Made by a program: the position numbers and the translations under genes. Below, one piece after another: positions 1 through 8,713 of a DNA stretch of 64,000 nt; positions within the stretch are counted from its first letter, which is position 1, and every line of letters begins with the position of its first letter. Below the pieces are notes generated by a model. The model saw only the letters and a program-made list of their open reading frames with translations, searched no databases and was not told the DNA's origin. The stretch is from Paraburkholderia bannensis (GTDB lineage Bacteria; Pseudomonadota; Gammaproteobacteria; Burkholderiales; Burkholderiaceae). The stretch spans positions 1-64,000 of the forward strand of contig NZ_JACHBW010000023.1 in NCBI RefSeq assembly GCF_014200455.1. The letters run 5' to 3'.

Positions 1-1884
1 CTAGTCAACACGACCGACACGGATTCGACGCGAAGCACAAACGAGTCCAGCAGTGGAAGCGTCGGAATTTCGTATGGTACGAGTGGCTTCGGTGTTGACG
101 CTTCGATGTCGAAGGCGCACGGCAACGCAAACAGCGATTCCGCTATCGCAAACAACACGCACATCAATGCGGGTAACTCGGTCACGATTCTGTCGGGCGG
201 CGATACGAACATCATTGGCGCGAACGTGAACGCGCGTCAGGTCAATGCAGATATAGGCGGCGATCTGAACATCGCGAGCGTGCAGGACACGATGACCAGC
301 GCGGCGCATCAGGAAAGTTCGGGCGGCGGCTTCTCGGTCAGTCAGGGTGGCGCAAGCGGCAGCTTCAGTTCACAGCATGGCGACGCAAGCGGTAACTATG
401 CAGGCGTGAACGAACAGGCCGGCATTCAGGCGGGCGACGGCGGATTCAACGTCAACGTGAAAGGCAATACCGATTTGAAGGGAGCTACGATTGCGAGCAC
501 GGCGGACGCGGCGAACAATAACCTCTCGACAGGTACGCTCACCTTCAGCGATATCCAGAACAGTTCCAGCTACAACGCGCATTCGGGCGGTATCGGCGGC
601 GGCGTGACAATGGGTGACGGCGGGTCGAACTACGCAACGCATGGCAGTACGTCAGGTTCGAATACGGGCGGCGTCGCGCCGATGTTGAGCCAGAACGACA
701 GCGGCAGTGATAGCGCGACGACGCGCAGCGCTATCAGCGCCGGCACGATCAGTGTGACGGACGCGGCCCACCAGACGCAGGACGTTACGAGCCTGTCGCG
801 CGACGCGACGAACACGAACGGCACAGTCGCGAAGACGCCAGACGTGAACAACATGCTGAACCAGCAGGCCGACACGATGCGGGCGGCACAGGCTGCGGGT
901 CAGGTCGTGTCGCAAGGCATCGGCGCATATGCGGACAAGAAACGCGACGACGCGGCGGACGCTTACGACGCAGCGAAGCAACGTGGCGACAGCGAAGGCA
1001 TGGCGGCTGCGGAGGCGGACTACAACAACTGGAAGGAAGGTGGCGACTCGCGCGCTGAACTGCACGCTGCGGGCGGCTCGCTGATTGGTGGGCTTGGTGG
1101 CGGGACCGCGTTCAGCACGGTTGGTGGTGCGGCCGGCGCGGGCATCGCCTCGAGGATGGCCGAGACGTTGAACGATATTTCGAAGGGTGTAGCGTCCGCG
1201 ACGGGTTCGGACCTGATCGGCAACCTTGCCGCCAACATCGCTGCGGGTGTAGGCGGCGCTGCGGTCGGCGGAACGGCGGGCGCGGCGATGGCGTCGAACG
1301 TCCACCTGTATAACCAGTCAGTCGACGATGAACGCGCGTTGTCGGGCGACCCTGCGAGGAAAACAACGTCTCTGTTCTCGCTGGCAATGCAAGGCATTGC
1401 GAACGGCTTGAGTGCGATTGTTGGTATGGGTGGTGGCGGCCCGCCCGCTTCACCGGGTATGGCGATGGCGCAATCCTCACCGGGGCCAGCCGCGAACGTT
1501 GCTTCGGGCCTCGCCGGATCGTTGTCGAACATTGCGATTTTCAATAGCGGAAACGACGTAAAGTCTGGTGTTCCCGGCAGCGACTTTACGCCGAGCCCCG
1601 ACGTCACGGGTCCGTATGTGCGACCATCCGGTGCAGGTCCGAATGCCGCGCAAAAGGCGTCAGTTCAAGGCAAGCCATGTGTCGATTGCGGTACTGTTAC
1701 GGGAAACCAAGTGGCCGATCACATTGATCCGTTGGTGGTGCAATACTATCGCGATGGAGCAGTTGATGTTCCAGCCCAAAGCTCTGTCGATGCAGTTCAG
1801 CCGCATTGCCCAACATGCTCCGCTGTCCAGGGTGGGCAATTGGGAGCATTTGGAAAAATGATGCGAAATTATTTTGGGTTTTAA
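1..1884 (+). CDS. cdiA: CDI exoprotein CdiA/BcpA, C-terminal part with HNH-like toxin tip (5' end outside window)
   Basis: The reading frame is open from base 1, so the gene starts upstream. The first ~400 visible residues are Gly/Ser/Asn/Ala-rich haemagglutinin-type repeat sequence typical of two-partner-secreted exoproteins. At 1297-1314 lies NVHLYN, close to the Nx(E/Q)LYN motif that marks the start of the variable toxin region in Burkholderia CDI proteins. The last ~190 residues are therefore the toxin. Its tip has two CxxC pairs (codons at 1678/1687 and 1807/1816) around a DHIDP motif (from 1717), the pattern of a treble-clef HNH/EndoVII-type nuclease. A DNase or RNase activity delivered into neighbouring cells is inferred. 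The final ~200 bp and the next two genes look AT-richer than the repeat region, as expected for an exchanged toxin-immunity cassette. Confidence 0.85.
   Translation, partial: LVNTTDTDSTRSTNESSSGSVGISYGTSGFGVDASMSKAHGNANSDSAIANNTHINAGNSVTILSGGDTNIIGANVNARQVNADIGGDLNIASVQDTMTSAAHQESSGGGFSVSQGGASGSFSSQHGDASGNYAGVNEQAGIQAGDGGFNVNVKGNTDLKGATIASTADAANNNLSTGTLTFSDIQNSSSYNAHSGGIGGGVTMGDGGSNYATHGSTSGSNTGGVAPMLSQNDSGSDSATTRSAISAGTISVTDAAHQTQDVTSLSRDATNTNGTVAKTPDVNNMLNQQADTMRAAQAAGQVVSQGIGAYADKKRDDAADAYDAAKQRGDSEGMAAAEADYNNWKEGGDSRAELHAAGGSLIGGLGGGTAFSTVGGAAGAGIASRMAETLNDISKGVASATGSDLIGNLAANIAAGVGGAAVGGTAGAAMASNVHLYNQSVDDERALSGDPARKTTSLFSLAMQGIANGLSAIVGMGGGGPPASPGMAMAQSSPGPAANVASGLAGSLSNIAIFNSGNDVKSGVPGSDFTPSPDVTGPYVRPSGAGPNAAQKASVQGKPCVDCGTVTGNQVADHIDPLVVQYYRDGAVDVPAQSSVDAVQPHCPTCSAVQGGQLGAFGKMMRNYFGF
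1297..1314 (+). other. Boundary motif between conserved exoprotein and variable toxin region
   Basis: The codons read N-V-H-L-Y-N. Burkholderia CDI exoproteins carry Nx(E/Q)LYN at this junction; here His replaces Glu/Gln. Everything downstream to 1884 is expected to vary between strains together with the immunity gene. Confidence 0.6.
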
Positions 1885-1887
1885 CCA

Positions 1888-2244
1888 ATGAACGTGAACC
1901 TCAACGACAAGCAAAAGGACGTTTGCTCTCGCTTCGGCGCGTCTTTCGTAGGCTGTGATCTGAATCTAAAGGTCGGTATTTCGCGCAATGTTAAAGATGG
2001 CCTGCGTCCCCTGAACGGCCTCCGCGTGAGCCCTGAAGGTGATACGTGTGGATGGTATATCTGGGCTGGCGAGAAAATGTCGGAAGAACCCGATTTCTTC
2101 GTCCCTTTGCACGCAGCACACTTGGAGGATTGGGCGCCTTTGGTGATGCCGTATCTTGGTTTGCCACCGGGTTGGCGTTTTCTTGTTACCGAAGCCTACG
2201 AAGATGTTTGGGAAGACAAACAATTGCTAGGCGATGAACAGTGA
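1888..2244 (+). CDS. cdiI: CDI immunity protein (Imm33/DUF2185-like)
   Basis: A 118-residue soluble acidic protein starts 3 bp after the toxin stop codon, the standard place for the cognate immunity gene. Features such as GWYIWAGE, DFFVPLHAAHL, PYLGLPPGWRFL and YEDVWED resemble the Imm33 (DUF2185) immunity family as I recall it. It is expected to bind and block the C-terminal nuclease of the upstream exoprotein in the cytoplasm of the producing cell. No signal peptide or membrane segment is visible. The function follows from position and family resemblance; binding to the toxin is inferred. Confidence 0.7.
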   Translation: MNVNLNDKQKDVCSRFGASFVGCDLNLKVGISRNVKDGLRPLNGLRVSPEGDTCGWYIWAGEKMSEEPDFFVPLHAAHLEDWAPLVMPYLGLPPGWRFLVTEAYEDVWEDKQLLGDEQ

Positions 2245-2603
2245 TGACAATTTCTGAAACAAACGTTGTTGACGTTATCGGCATCGACGCACCCAACGGC
2301 ATCGCTCGCTTGGGAATATCCGATCATCTGGAATGGGATCAGGCGGAACAGGATCATCTTGCATTGCTACAAGACAAGATCAACACCTATCTGGTCTATC
2401 TGGAAAGTGGACAGGTCTACGAAAACAATCCCAATACGCGGGATTGCAAATTTGTCATTGAGATTGTTTCGAAATACGACCTATCTCCGCGGGCCTTGGA
2501 TTTTTTCAGAGAAGCAAGGGCTATTGTCCTTGGGGCCGGCTTTGAACTTGCCTACAGGGTTCCACCCTCCGGTGAGTCGTCTCGGACAAACGACACTCAT
2601 TGA
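2244..2603 (+). CDS. DUF6572-like small protein, possible second immunity factor
   Basis: The start ATG overlaps the immunity gene stop by one base (TGATG), implying translational coupling; a GTG three bases earlier is an alternative start. The 119-residue product begins with DVIGIDAPNGIARLGISDHL and has LLQDKINTYLVYLESGQ, which I recognise as DUF6572-like, a family met beside polymorphic toxins. It has no lipobox, so it is not the BcpO lipoprotein found at this place in class I Burkholderia loci. It may be an accessory immunity protein or an orphan from an earlier toxin module. The role is inferred. Confidence 0.65.
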   Translation: MTISETNVVDVIGIDAPNGIARLGISDHLEWDQAEQDHLALLQDKINTYLVYLESGQVYENNPNTRDCKFVIEIVSKYDLSPRALDFFREARAIVLGAGFELAYRVPPSGESSRTNDTH

Positions 2604-2676
2604 ACATCTAAAAACGCTAGACGCTTAATCAGCACGCCGGATTCCTTACAGGGTCCAGCTCTATCTCGCATCTTCT

Positions 2677-4404
2677 ATGAAAATCAGAGAGAGCCTGGCG
2701 GCGTTGCCGCTAACGGCTTTGGTCGCGCTCGCGTCCAATGTGCAGGGGCAAAGCCTCGGCGGCATCGAAACCGAACAGAACCAGCAGCAGCGCCGCGACG
2801 CGCTGCAGCGCGAAGCTGCGGTATCGGCGCCTGCCGTGCGCTCGACCGTGACGAAGATCGAAACCTTTCCCGCGCTGCCGACCGAAACGCCGTGTTTCCG
2901 CATCGACCGCTTCGCGCTCGACGTGCCCGACACGCTCTCGGCCGCGGCACACGCAAAAGGCGCATCCGCGCTGCCGCTCGATCCGTTCGCTTTCGCGCGC
3001 GAATGGCTTGACCACTACAAGGGGCAATGCGTCGGCAAGCAAGGCATCGACATACTGAGCAAGGCATTGCAGCAGGCCGTGCTGAGTCGCGGCTATGTGA
3101 CCACGCGCGTACTCGTGCCGCAGCAGGATTTGTCGACAGGCACGCTGTCCTTCGCGCTCGTACCGGGTCTCGTGCGAGAGGTCCGGTTGGCCGATCCTTC
3201 CATGTGGGGAACATGGAAGAACGCGTTTCCGGTCAGCGGCGGCGACCTGCTGAACATGCGCGATCTTGAGCAGGGTCTGGAGCAGATGAAGCGCGTCGCG
3301 AGTCAGGACGTGGACATGAAGATAGAACCGACCGAGATACCCGGCGAAAGCGATGTCGTCGTGTCGGTCAGGCGCTCGAAGCCCTGGACGTTCGTCGCGT
3401 CGGTCGACAATTCGGGTACGTCGTCGACGGGCAAGTGGCAAGGCAACGTCAGCCTTGGCATCGACAACCTGCTTGGCCTGAACGACGTATTCACGGTCGG
3501 CGCGAATCAGGACTTGTCGTTTGGCGACAAGTCACTCGGTTCGCACGGATTCAATGGTTCGTACTCCATCCCGTTCGGCTACTGGACAGCGACGCTGTCG
3601 GGCAACACGAACACGTACTACCAGAACATCGCGGCCGTGAACCAGACCATCGTTTCGAGCGGCAATTCTCAGACGGCCGCGCTGCGCATCGCGCGCGTAC
3701 TCTCGCGCGGCCAGAATGACGTGCTCGGCGGCTATGTGCAGCTATCGAAGCGATTCGGCGACAGCTTCATCGACGACACGACGATACCGACTCAGGCGCG
3801 CAACAACACGTTTCTGGAACTCGGCGCGACCGACCGGCATTACTTCGGTGCTGCGCAGTTCGACGGCACGCTCGCCTACCGTCAGGGCATCGGCGGGCTT
3901 GGCGCGACGCCAGACCCGTATGTCGACGGCCCGACGTACCGCTTCCACATGGCTGTGCTCGATGCGAACCTGTCGGTTCCGTTCGCCATCGCGAACCAGT
4001 CATTCCGGTATGTGACAACGTTTCACGGGCAGTTCACCAACGACACGCTTTTCTACATCGACGACCTGACCATCGGCAGCCGGTACACCGTGCGCGGCTT
4101 CGACGGAGAAACGATGCTCGCGGCCGAACGCGGCTTCTACTGGCGCAACGAATTGCAATGGCCGGTGTTCCAGACGGGACAGACGTTGTACGCAGGGATC
4201 GACTACGGGCGCGTGTTCGGGCCGAACACGGCGTTACTAGCGGGGACGCAACTGGCGGGGGCAGTGATAGGCATTCGTGGCGGCGTGCCAACGAAGTATG
4301 TCGGCGTCTCGTATGACCTGTTTGCAGGGACGCCGATCTACAAACCTGGAGGATTCCCGACCGCGCGATGGACGGTCGGGTTCCAGATTACGGGACAGTT
4401 CTAG
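2677..4404 (+). CDS. cdiB: CdiB/BcpB two-partner secretion outer-membrane transporter
   Basis: This 575-residue ShlB/FhaC-family protein would export the upstream exoprotein across the outer membrane. It begins with a signal peptide ending near NVQGQ. A periplasmic linker and POTRA region follow (CFRIDRFALDVPD, then GYVTTRVLVPQQDLSTGTL, about residues 80-190). A 16-strand barrel domain starts near SVDNSGTSSTGKWQ and closes with FQITGQF; the terminal Phe fits Bam-dependent insertion. The conserved VRGF motif of the barrel loop is present. Gene order A-I-x-B with B last is the Burkholderia arrangement, unlike the B-A-I order of E. coli. The 72-bp gap upstream shows no clear terminator. Confidence 0.9.
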   Translation: MKIRESLAALPLTALVALASNVQGQSLGGIETEQNQQQRRDALQREAAVSAPAVRSTVTKIETFPALPTETPCFRIDRFALDVPDTLSAAAHAKGASALPLDPFAFAREWLDHYKGQCVGKQGIDILSKALQQAVLSRGYVTTRVLVPQQDLSTGTLSFALVPGLVREVRLADPSMWGTWKNAFPVSGGDLLNMRDLEQGLEQMKRVASQDVDMKIEPTEIPGESDVVVSVRRSKPWTFVASVDNSGTSSTGKWQGNVSLGIDNLLGLNDVFTVGANQDLSFGDKSLGSHGFNGSYSIPFGYWTATLSGNTNTYYQNIAAVNQTIVSSGNSQTAALRIARVLSRGQNDVLGGYVQLSKRFGDSFIDDTTIPTQARNNTFLELGATDRHYFGAAQFDGTLAYRQGIGGLGATPDPYVDGPTYRFHMAVLDANLSVPFAIANQSFRYVTTFHGQFTNDTLFYIDDLTIGSRYTVRGFDGETMLAAERGFYWRNELQWPVFQTGQTLYAGIDYGRVFGPNTALLAGTQLAGAVIGIRGGVPTKYVGVSYDLFAGTPIYKPGGFPTARWTVGFQITGQF

Positions 4405-4440
4405 GCGTGGGCTTGCGCGACGCCGAACGCAGGACGCGTC

Positions 4441-4719
<279 letters not shown>

Positions 4720-4725
4720 GCGCGA

Positions 4726-4754
4726 AGTGTACAGGCATGTCTGCGGCGCGTCAA
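4726..4754 (-). promoter_or_regulatory. Sigma-70 promoter of tRNA-fMet
   Basis: On the minus strand, TTGACG (4754-4749) is followed after exactly 17 bp by TACACT (4731-4726), about 6 bp before the tRNA 5' end. The sequence between -10 and the start is all G/C except one position, a GC-rich discriminator as seen in growth-rate or stringently controlled stable RNA promoters. Confidence 0.7.
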
Positions 4755-4912
4755 TCGAGTTCATGCAAGACTGGGTTGTGGCTCAGCGGACAAAGGGGTG
4801 CGGGCGCTTAACCCCGGGGCCTCTGGAAGGCGCAAAACCCGGGGGAACCTCACCGCGCCGAACAGCGCGGCGGCATCAGCACCTATGATCCTGGCGCACG
4901 CGCTTTCAACGA

Positions 4913-5848
4913 CTAGACCGTAAAGCCATAGAGGCGCGCCGGATTCTCCGCGAAGATCATCTGTTGCCAGTCGGCGCGTCCGATCCAGGAGGCGATTACG
5001 TCGACCAGCGCGGCATCGTCGGGCTTGGTCGCCTTTTCCGTGGGATGCGGCCAGTCTGTGCCCCAAAGCATGCGCTCGGGCGCCATCGCGATGAACGCCT
5101 TGGCGACTGGCGCGACATCGGCGTAGGCGGGCGCGCCGAGCTTCGTATCGACATACGGTCCCGAAAGCGTGACCCACGTTCTGCCGGCTTCGACAAGCCG
5201 TCGCGCTGTTTTCATCGCTTCAGATTCGAGCCCATCCGGCTGCGGGATATGCGCTATATGGTCGAGCACCAGCGGGCAGGGCAGCGCACTCAGATGCTTT
5301 GCTAGCGCAGGCAGCTTCGCGCCCTGTACGACGAGTTCGATATGCCAGCCGAGCGGTGCGATGCGTGCGGCAAGCGGCGCGAGCATGTCGATAGTCGTCG
5401 CGCCCGGATAGCTCAAATTGAAGCGGATCGCGCGTACGCCTGCGTGGTTCATGAGCGCGAGATCGGCATCGGTTACGGAAGTATCGACGACGGCCACGCC
5501 GCGTGCGTTACCGCCGAATTGCGCCAGCGCGTCGAGCAGACAGCGGTTGTCCGTGCCGTAGGTCGAGGGCGTCACGCACACGTTGCGGCGCACGCCTAAC
5601 CGCTGCTGCAAGGCGCGATATTGCGCGACGCTCGCGTTGGGCGGGCGCAATTGCGTGCCGGGCGCGCTCGGAAAGCGGTCGTCGTAGATATGCATGTGGC
5701 AGTCCACAGCGCCTTCGGGCAGGCGAACGTCGGGCGCTTCAGTACCGGTGGACCAGGTTTCCATGGCGTCGGCGCGCAGCGGAACAGCGGTGGCAAGCGC
5801 GCCGGCACCCAGCGCGCCCAGGAAGGCGCGGCGATCGAATCTGCTCAT
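4913..5848 (-). CDS. Amidohydrolase_2 family metal-dependent hydrolase (lactonase-like), Tat-type signal
   Basis: The product is about 311 residues from ATG 5848, one base after the stop of the upstream MFS gene; a longer start at 5878 would overlap that gene. The N-terminus reads SRFDRRAFLGALGAGALATA, a twin-arginine signal, so export to the periplasm is likely. The TIM-barrel metal site begins with DCHMHIYD, then VLDHIAH, and ends with GTDWPHP. The family includes 2-pyrone-4,6-dicarboxylate lactonase and L-fuconolactonase. As last gene of the minus-strand operon it probably opens a lactone or cyclic ester of the imported compound. The exact substrate cannot be read from sequence. Confidence 0.85.
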   Translation of the reverse strand: MSRFDRRAFLGALGAGALATAVPLRADAMETWSTGTEAPDVRLPEGAVDCHMHIYDDRFPSAPGTQLRPPNASVAQYRALQQRLGVRRNVCVTPSTYGTDNRCLLDALAQFGGNARGVAVVDTSVTDADLALMNHAGVRAIRFNLSYPGATTIDMLAPLAARIAPLGWHIELVVQGAKLPALAKHLSALPCPLVLDHIAHIPQPDGLESEAMKTARRLVEAGRTWVTLSGPYVDTKLGAPAYADVAPVAKAFIAMAPERMLWGTDWPHPTEKATKPDDAALVDVIASWIGRADWQQMIFAENPARLYGFTV

Positions 5849-5849
5849 C

Positions 5850-7169
5850 TCACGCCACCCCGATTTCGCTTTGGACACTGCCGCCCGAGCGGCTCAGAAG
5901 CAGCAGCGTGACAACGCTCACGAGCGTGAGAATGCCGAGCGGCATCAGCGCGAGCGCATAGCTGCCGGTGGCTTCCTTGACCCAACCGTACACGTTCACC
6001 ATCAGCCCGCCGCCCAGCAGATTGGCGATGGCATTGATGGTGGCGAGTCCGGCCGCCGCCGTGGTGTTCGACAGCATGCTGGAGGCGAGCGCCCAGAATG
6101 GGCCCTTGAATGCGTACGCGCCCACGAGTACCGCGCACAGCATCGTCATGGTCGGCACGAGCGAGCCGCTTAGCGAAGTGCCGAACAGGCCCAGCCCGAT
6201 CAAGAGCATCGGAATCACGGTATGCCAGCGGCGTTCCTGACGGCGGTCCGAGCGGCGGCCCCACCATACCATCAGCACCGATGCGAGGGCGTAAGGCACG
6301 GCATTGAGCAGGCCGGTCTCCATCACGCTCAGCCCGTACGACTTGAGCAGTTGCGGTTGCCAGACCGACAGCGTACTACCCGCGCCCGAAGCGCAGACAT
6401 CGACCAGCGCAAGACACAGCACATAGCGATTGCGGAAAAGCTTCGTGAGCGGCATCGATGCGACCTTCGCTGGGGCCCGCGCTTCGCTGGCGATTTCCGC
6501 GGTGAGCCATTGACGTTCTTCGTCGCCGAGCCAGCGCGCGTCGGCGGGCTTGTTGGTCAGCAGCGCAAGGCACGCGAAGCCCAGCAGCACGGTGGGAATG
6601 CCTTCGAGCAGGAACAGCCACTGCCAGCCGCGCAGTCCCGCGAAGCCGTCCATCTGCAGCAGAGCCGCGGAAATGGGCGAGCCGATAAAGCTCGCGGCCG
6701 GAATCGCCACCATGAACGTTGCCACGATGCGCGCGCGATAGCGCGCCGGCACCCAGTACGAGAGATACAGCAGCACGCCCGGAAAAAAGCCGGCTTCCGC
6801 TGCGCCGAGCAGAAAGCGCAGCGCGTAGAAAGCCGTCGGCGTGCTGACGAACGCCGTCGCCGCTGAGATCAGGCCCCACGTAATCATGATGCGGGCGATC
6901 CACAGGCGCGCGCCGTAGCGTTGCAGCGCCATATTGCTCGGCACTTCGAAGAAGAAGTACGACACGAAGAACAGACTGCTGCCGAAGCCGAATACGCGAC
7001 CGGTGAGGCCAAGGTCGTGGTTCATCTGCAAGGACGCCATACCGACGTTGCCGCGGTCGATGAACGCCAGCAGATAGCAGATCATAAGAAAGGGCACGAG
7101 ACGCCAGACCACCTTGCGGATGGTGCGCTGATCGAGCGCGGTGGCGTCGGGGCGGGATTGCATGTGCAT
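5850..7169 (-). CDS. MFS transporter, anion:cation symporter (ACS) family
   Basis: This 439-residue, 12-helix carrier starts with a cytosolic tail and helix 1 reading LVPFLMICYLLAFIDRGNVG, the ACS-family signature. The A-loop motif RYGARLWIARIMITWG follows. The ATG is preceded by AGGAG at good spacing. ACS members import organic anions such as phthalate, glucarate, galactonate or tartrate with protons. It lies between a decayed amidohydrolase fragment and an intact amidohydrolase of the same kind, suggesting that transporter and hydrolase act on the same compound. The operon holds a second carrier of this family (8714-10090). Confidence 0.9.
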   Translation of the reverse strand: MHMQSRPDATALDQRTIRKVVWRLVPFLMICYLLAFIDRGNVGMASLQMNHDLGLTGRVFGFGSSLFFVSYFFFEVPSNMALQRYGARLWIARIMITWGLISAATAFVSTPTAFYALRFLLGAAEAGFFPGVLLYLSYWVPARYRARIVATFMVAIPAASFIGSPISAALLQMDGFAGLRGWQWLFLLEGIPTVLLGFACLALLTNKPADARWLGDEERQWLTAEIASEARAPAKVASMPLTKLFRNRYVLCLALVDVCASGAGSTLSVWQPQLLKSYGLSVMETGLLNAVPYALASVLMVWWGRRSDRRQERRWHTVIPMLLIGLGLFGTSLSGSLVPTMTMLCAVLVGAYAFKGPFWALASSMLSNTTAAAGLATINAIANLLGGGLMVNVYGWVKEATGSYALALMPLGILTLVSVVTLLLLSRSGGSVQSEIGVA

Positions 7170-7184
7170 GGATGTCTCCTGCGT

Positions 7185-7469
7185 TTATTGTGCGCCAGAG
7201 CGACGCTGCCTGATGTGATGGAAAACGTTGATGTAGGCGTGTTGCCCCCGGCGAGATCCAGTCCGTGGGCCGTGGCGGCGGTGGGGCTGGAGAGGGCGGC
7301 ACTGCACATCGACCTTCGGGACGATGCGAAGGCCGTTGCCCTCAACGTCCCGGCGCAGTTGAGGGTGAGGGGCATCGACAATCGGCAGGTTGGGCTCCAA
7401 AGCGCTTTCCTCGCGCAGCGCGAGCCAGTCGTCGCGGACGGGAAGAGGCGGAGCGTGGACAATCTGCAT
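7185..7469 (-). pseudogene. N-terminal relic of an amidohydrolase_2 gene
   Basis: The minus strand reads MQIVHAPPLPVRDDWLALRE, then ALEPNLPIVDA, matching the start of amidohydrolases such as the intact gene at 13875-15005 (VRPDWLACGTE, IEPEMPIIDAHHH). After IVDA the metal-binding HHH run is missing and the frame becomes arginine-rich noise. Only about 30 residues are recognisable, so the gene was truncated by deletion. It lies between porin and transporter genes of the operon and fills most of this 311-bp gap. Confidence 0.55.
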
Positions 7470-7480
7470 GATTCGCCTGT

Positions 7481-8644
7481 TCAGAACTTCTTGCGCATGC
7501 CGATCACGAAGCCCGTCTGGTCGTCGTTCGCCGCGACCGTGCCGTAACCGTTCACGCCAAGCGCCGAACCGCCCTTGTTCCGCGCGAATGCGGCAGTGGC
7601 GTAGATATCGGTGCTTTTGGAGAGCAGGTAGTCCGCACTGAGGACACCCATCCACGGATCGGCGCTTGTCGAGTGCACGTCCTGGTAGTAGGCCGCCGCC
7701 GTGACGAAGAACGCGGGCGTGAACATGTAGTTCGCGCCCGCCCAGTACAGATTTGCCGAACTCGATTGCGAGCCGCTGTTGGTCACGAGGATCGGATTCG
7801 CCGGCAGGAACGCGCGCGAAGCCTGCAGATAGCGATAGCCCGCAAAGGCCTTCAATCCGCCAATCGCGTACGTTGCCGCTGCGGTGGCGCGGCGCTCGGT
7901 TCCCGTGTTGGTGGCGACCGTGTTGCTGTTGCGCTGCTCGTACGAGAGGCTCGCAGCAAAGGGTCCGCCCGCATAAGTGAGCGAGCCGCCGAAGTAACGC
8001 CCCGTGAGTTCGGCACCCGGCACTTCGCTGCCATAGCCGGTGTCGTAGCGCGTGCTGTACATCGCGGCGACGGTAACGGGACCCAATACGCCCACGTATT
8101 TCGCGGAGTTATCCACGCGGCCCGCCATCGCATAGTCGATCGCGAGCGTGGAATAGCGCGAGGACGCGCCCATCGGATCGAATACGACGGCCTGATCGTA
8201 GAGCAGCGAATTCTGGCGGCCGAGCGAGAGCGTCTGGCCTCGCGCGGTGAGCCCGACCCACGCCTGACGACCGAACAGTCGCGAGGTGGTCGAGGCATTC
8301 GCGCCCAGCCCTTTGGTCGCTTGTGCGCTGGTGCCGTCGTTGACGTTGAAGCCGTTTTCAAGGGTGAAAATCGCCTTGATGCCGCCTCCGAGATCCTCGA
8401 CGCCCTTCAAGCCCCAGCGCGAGCCGGAAAGGTTGCCCGACGCTTCGCGCGTGAGCGCGCCACCGGTTTGCGTATTGTTGATATGTTCGATACCCACATC
8501 GACGATGCCGTACAGCGTCACGCTGCTTTGTGCATGGGCCACATGCGGCGCGAGCGCAAGCGTGGCCGTCGCGGCTGCCGCGGTGATCGTTGCGCCCGAT
8601 ACGCGCTTGATGGCATTCGAAGTGTGGAAGTAGCGTTCCTGCAT
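7481..8644 (-). CDS. General porin, OmpC/Burkholderia porin family
   Basis: The product is 387 residues. An N-terminal signal peptide ends at VAHAQ, then SSVTLYGIVDVGIEHINN opens a 16-strand trimeric barrel. The internal LFGRQAWVGLTARGQTLSLG and the end GFVIGMRKKF, with terminal Phe, are typical of beta-proteobacterial porins. It sits between catabolic genes on the same strand, so it probably helps the operon's substrate cross the outer membrane. Selectivity cannot be inferred. Confidence 0.92.
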   Translation of the reverse strand: MQERYFHTSNAIKRVSGATITAAAATATLALAPHVAHAQSSVTLYGIVDVGIEHINNTQTGGALTREASGNLSGSRWGLKGVEDLGGGIKAIFTLENGFNVNDGTSAQATKGLGANASTTSRLFGRQAWVGLTARGQTLSLGRQNSLLYDQAVVFDPMGASSRYSTLAIDYAMAGRVDNSAKYVGVLGPVTVAAMYSTRYDTGYGSEVPGAELTGRYFGGSLTYAGGPFAASLSYEQRNSNTVATNTGTERRATAAATYAIGGLKAFAGYRYLQASRAFLPANPILVTNSGSQSSSANLYWAGANYMFTPAFFVTAAAYYQDVHSTSADPWMGVLSADYLLSKSTDIYATAAFARNKGGSALGVNGYGTVAANDDQTGFVIGMRKKF

Positions 8645-8713
8645 TGTGTCTCCGTTGATGTGTTTGTGTTCTTTTGGGGCGAAAAGTGAGCAGCGATATA
8701 ACTCAAGGCGCGT

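Noticed and set aside
4760..4880. GC-rich hairpin-like sequence beside tRNA-fMet that could be a second tRNA or small RNA
   Set aside because: No cloverleaf with a T arm or anticodon stem could be folded; it lies behind the tRNA promoter.
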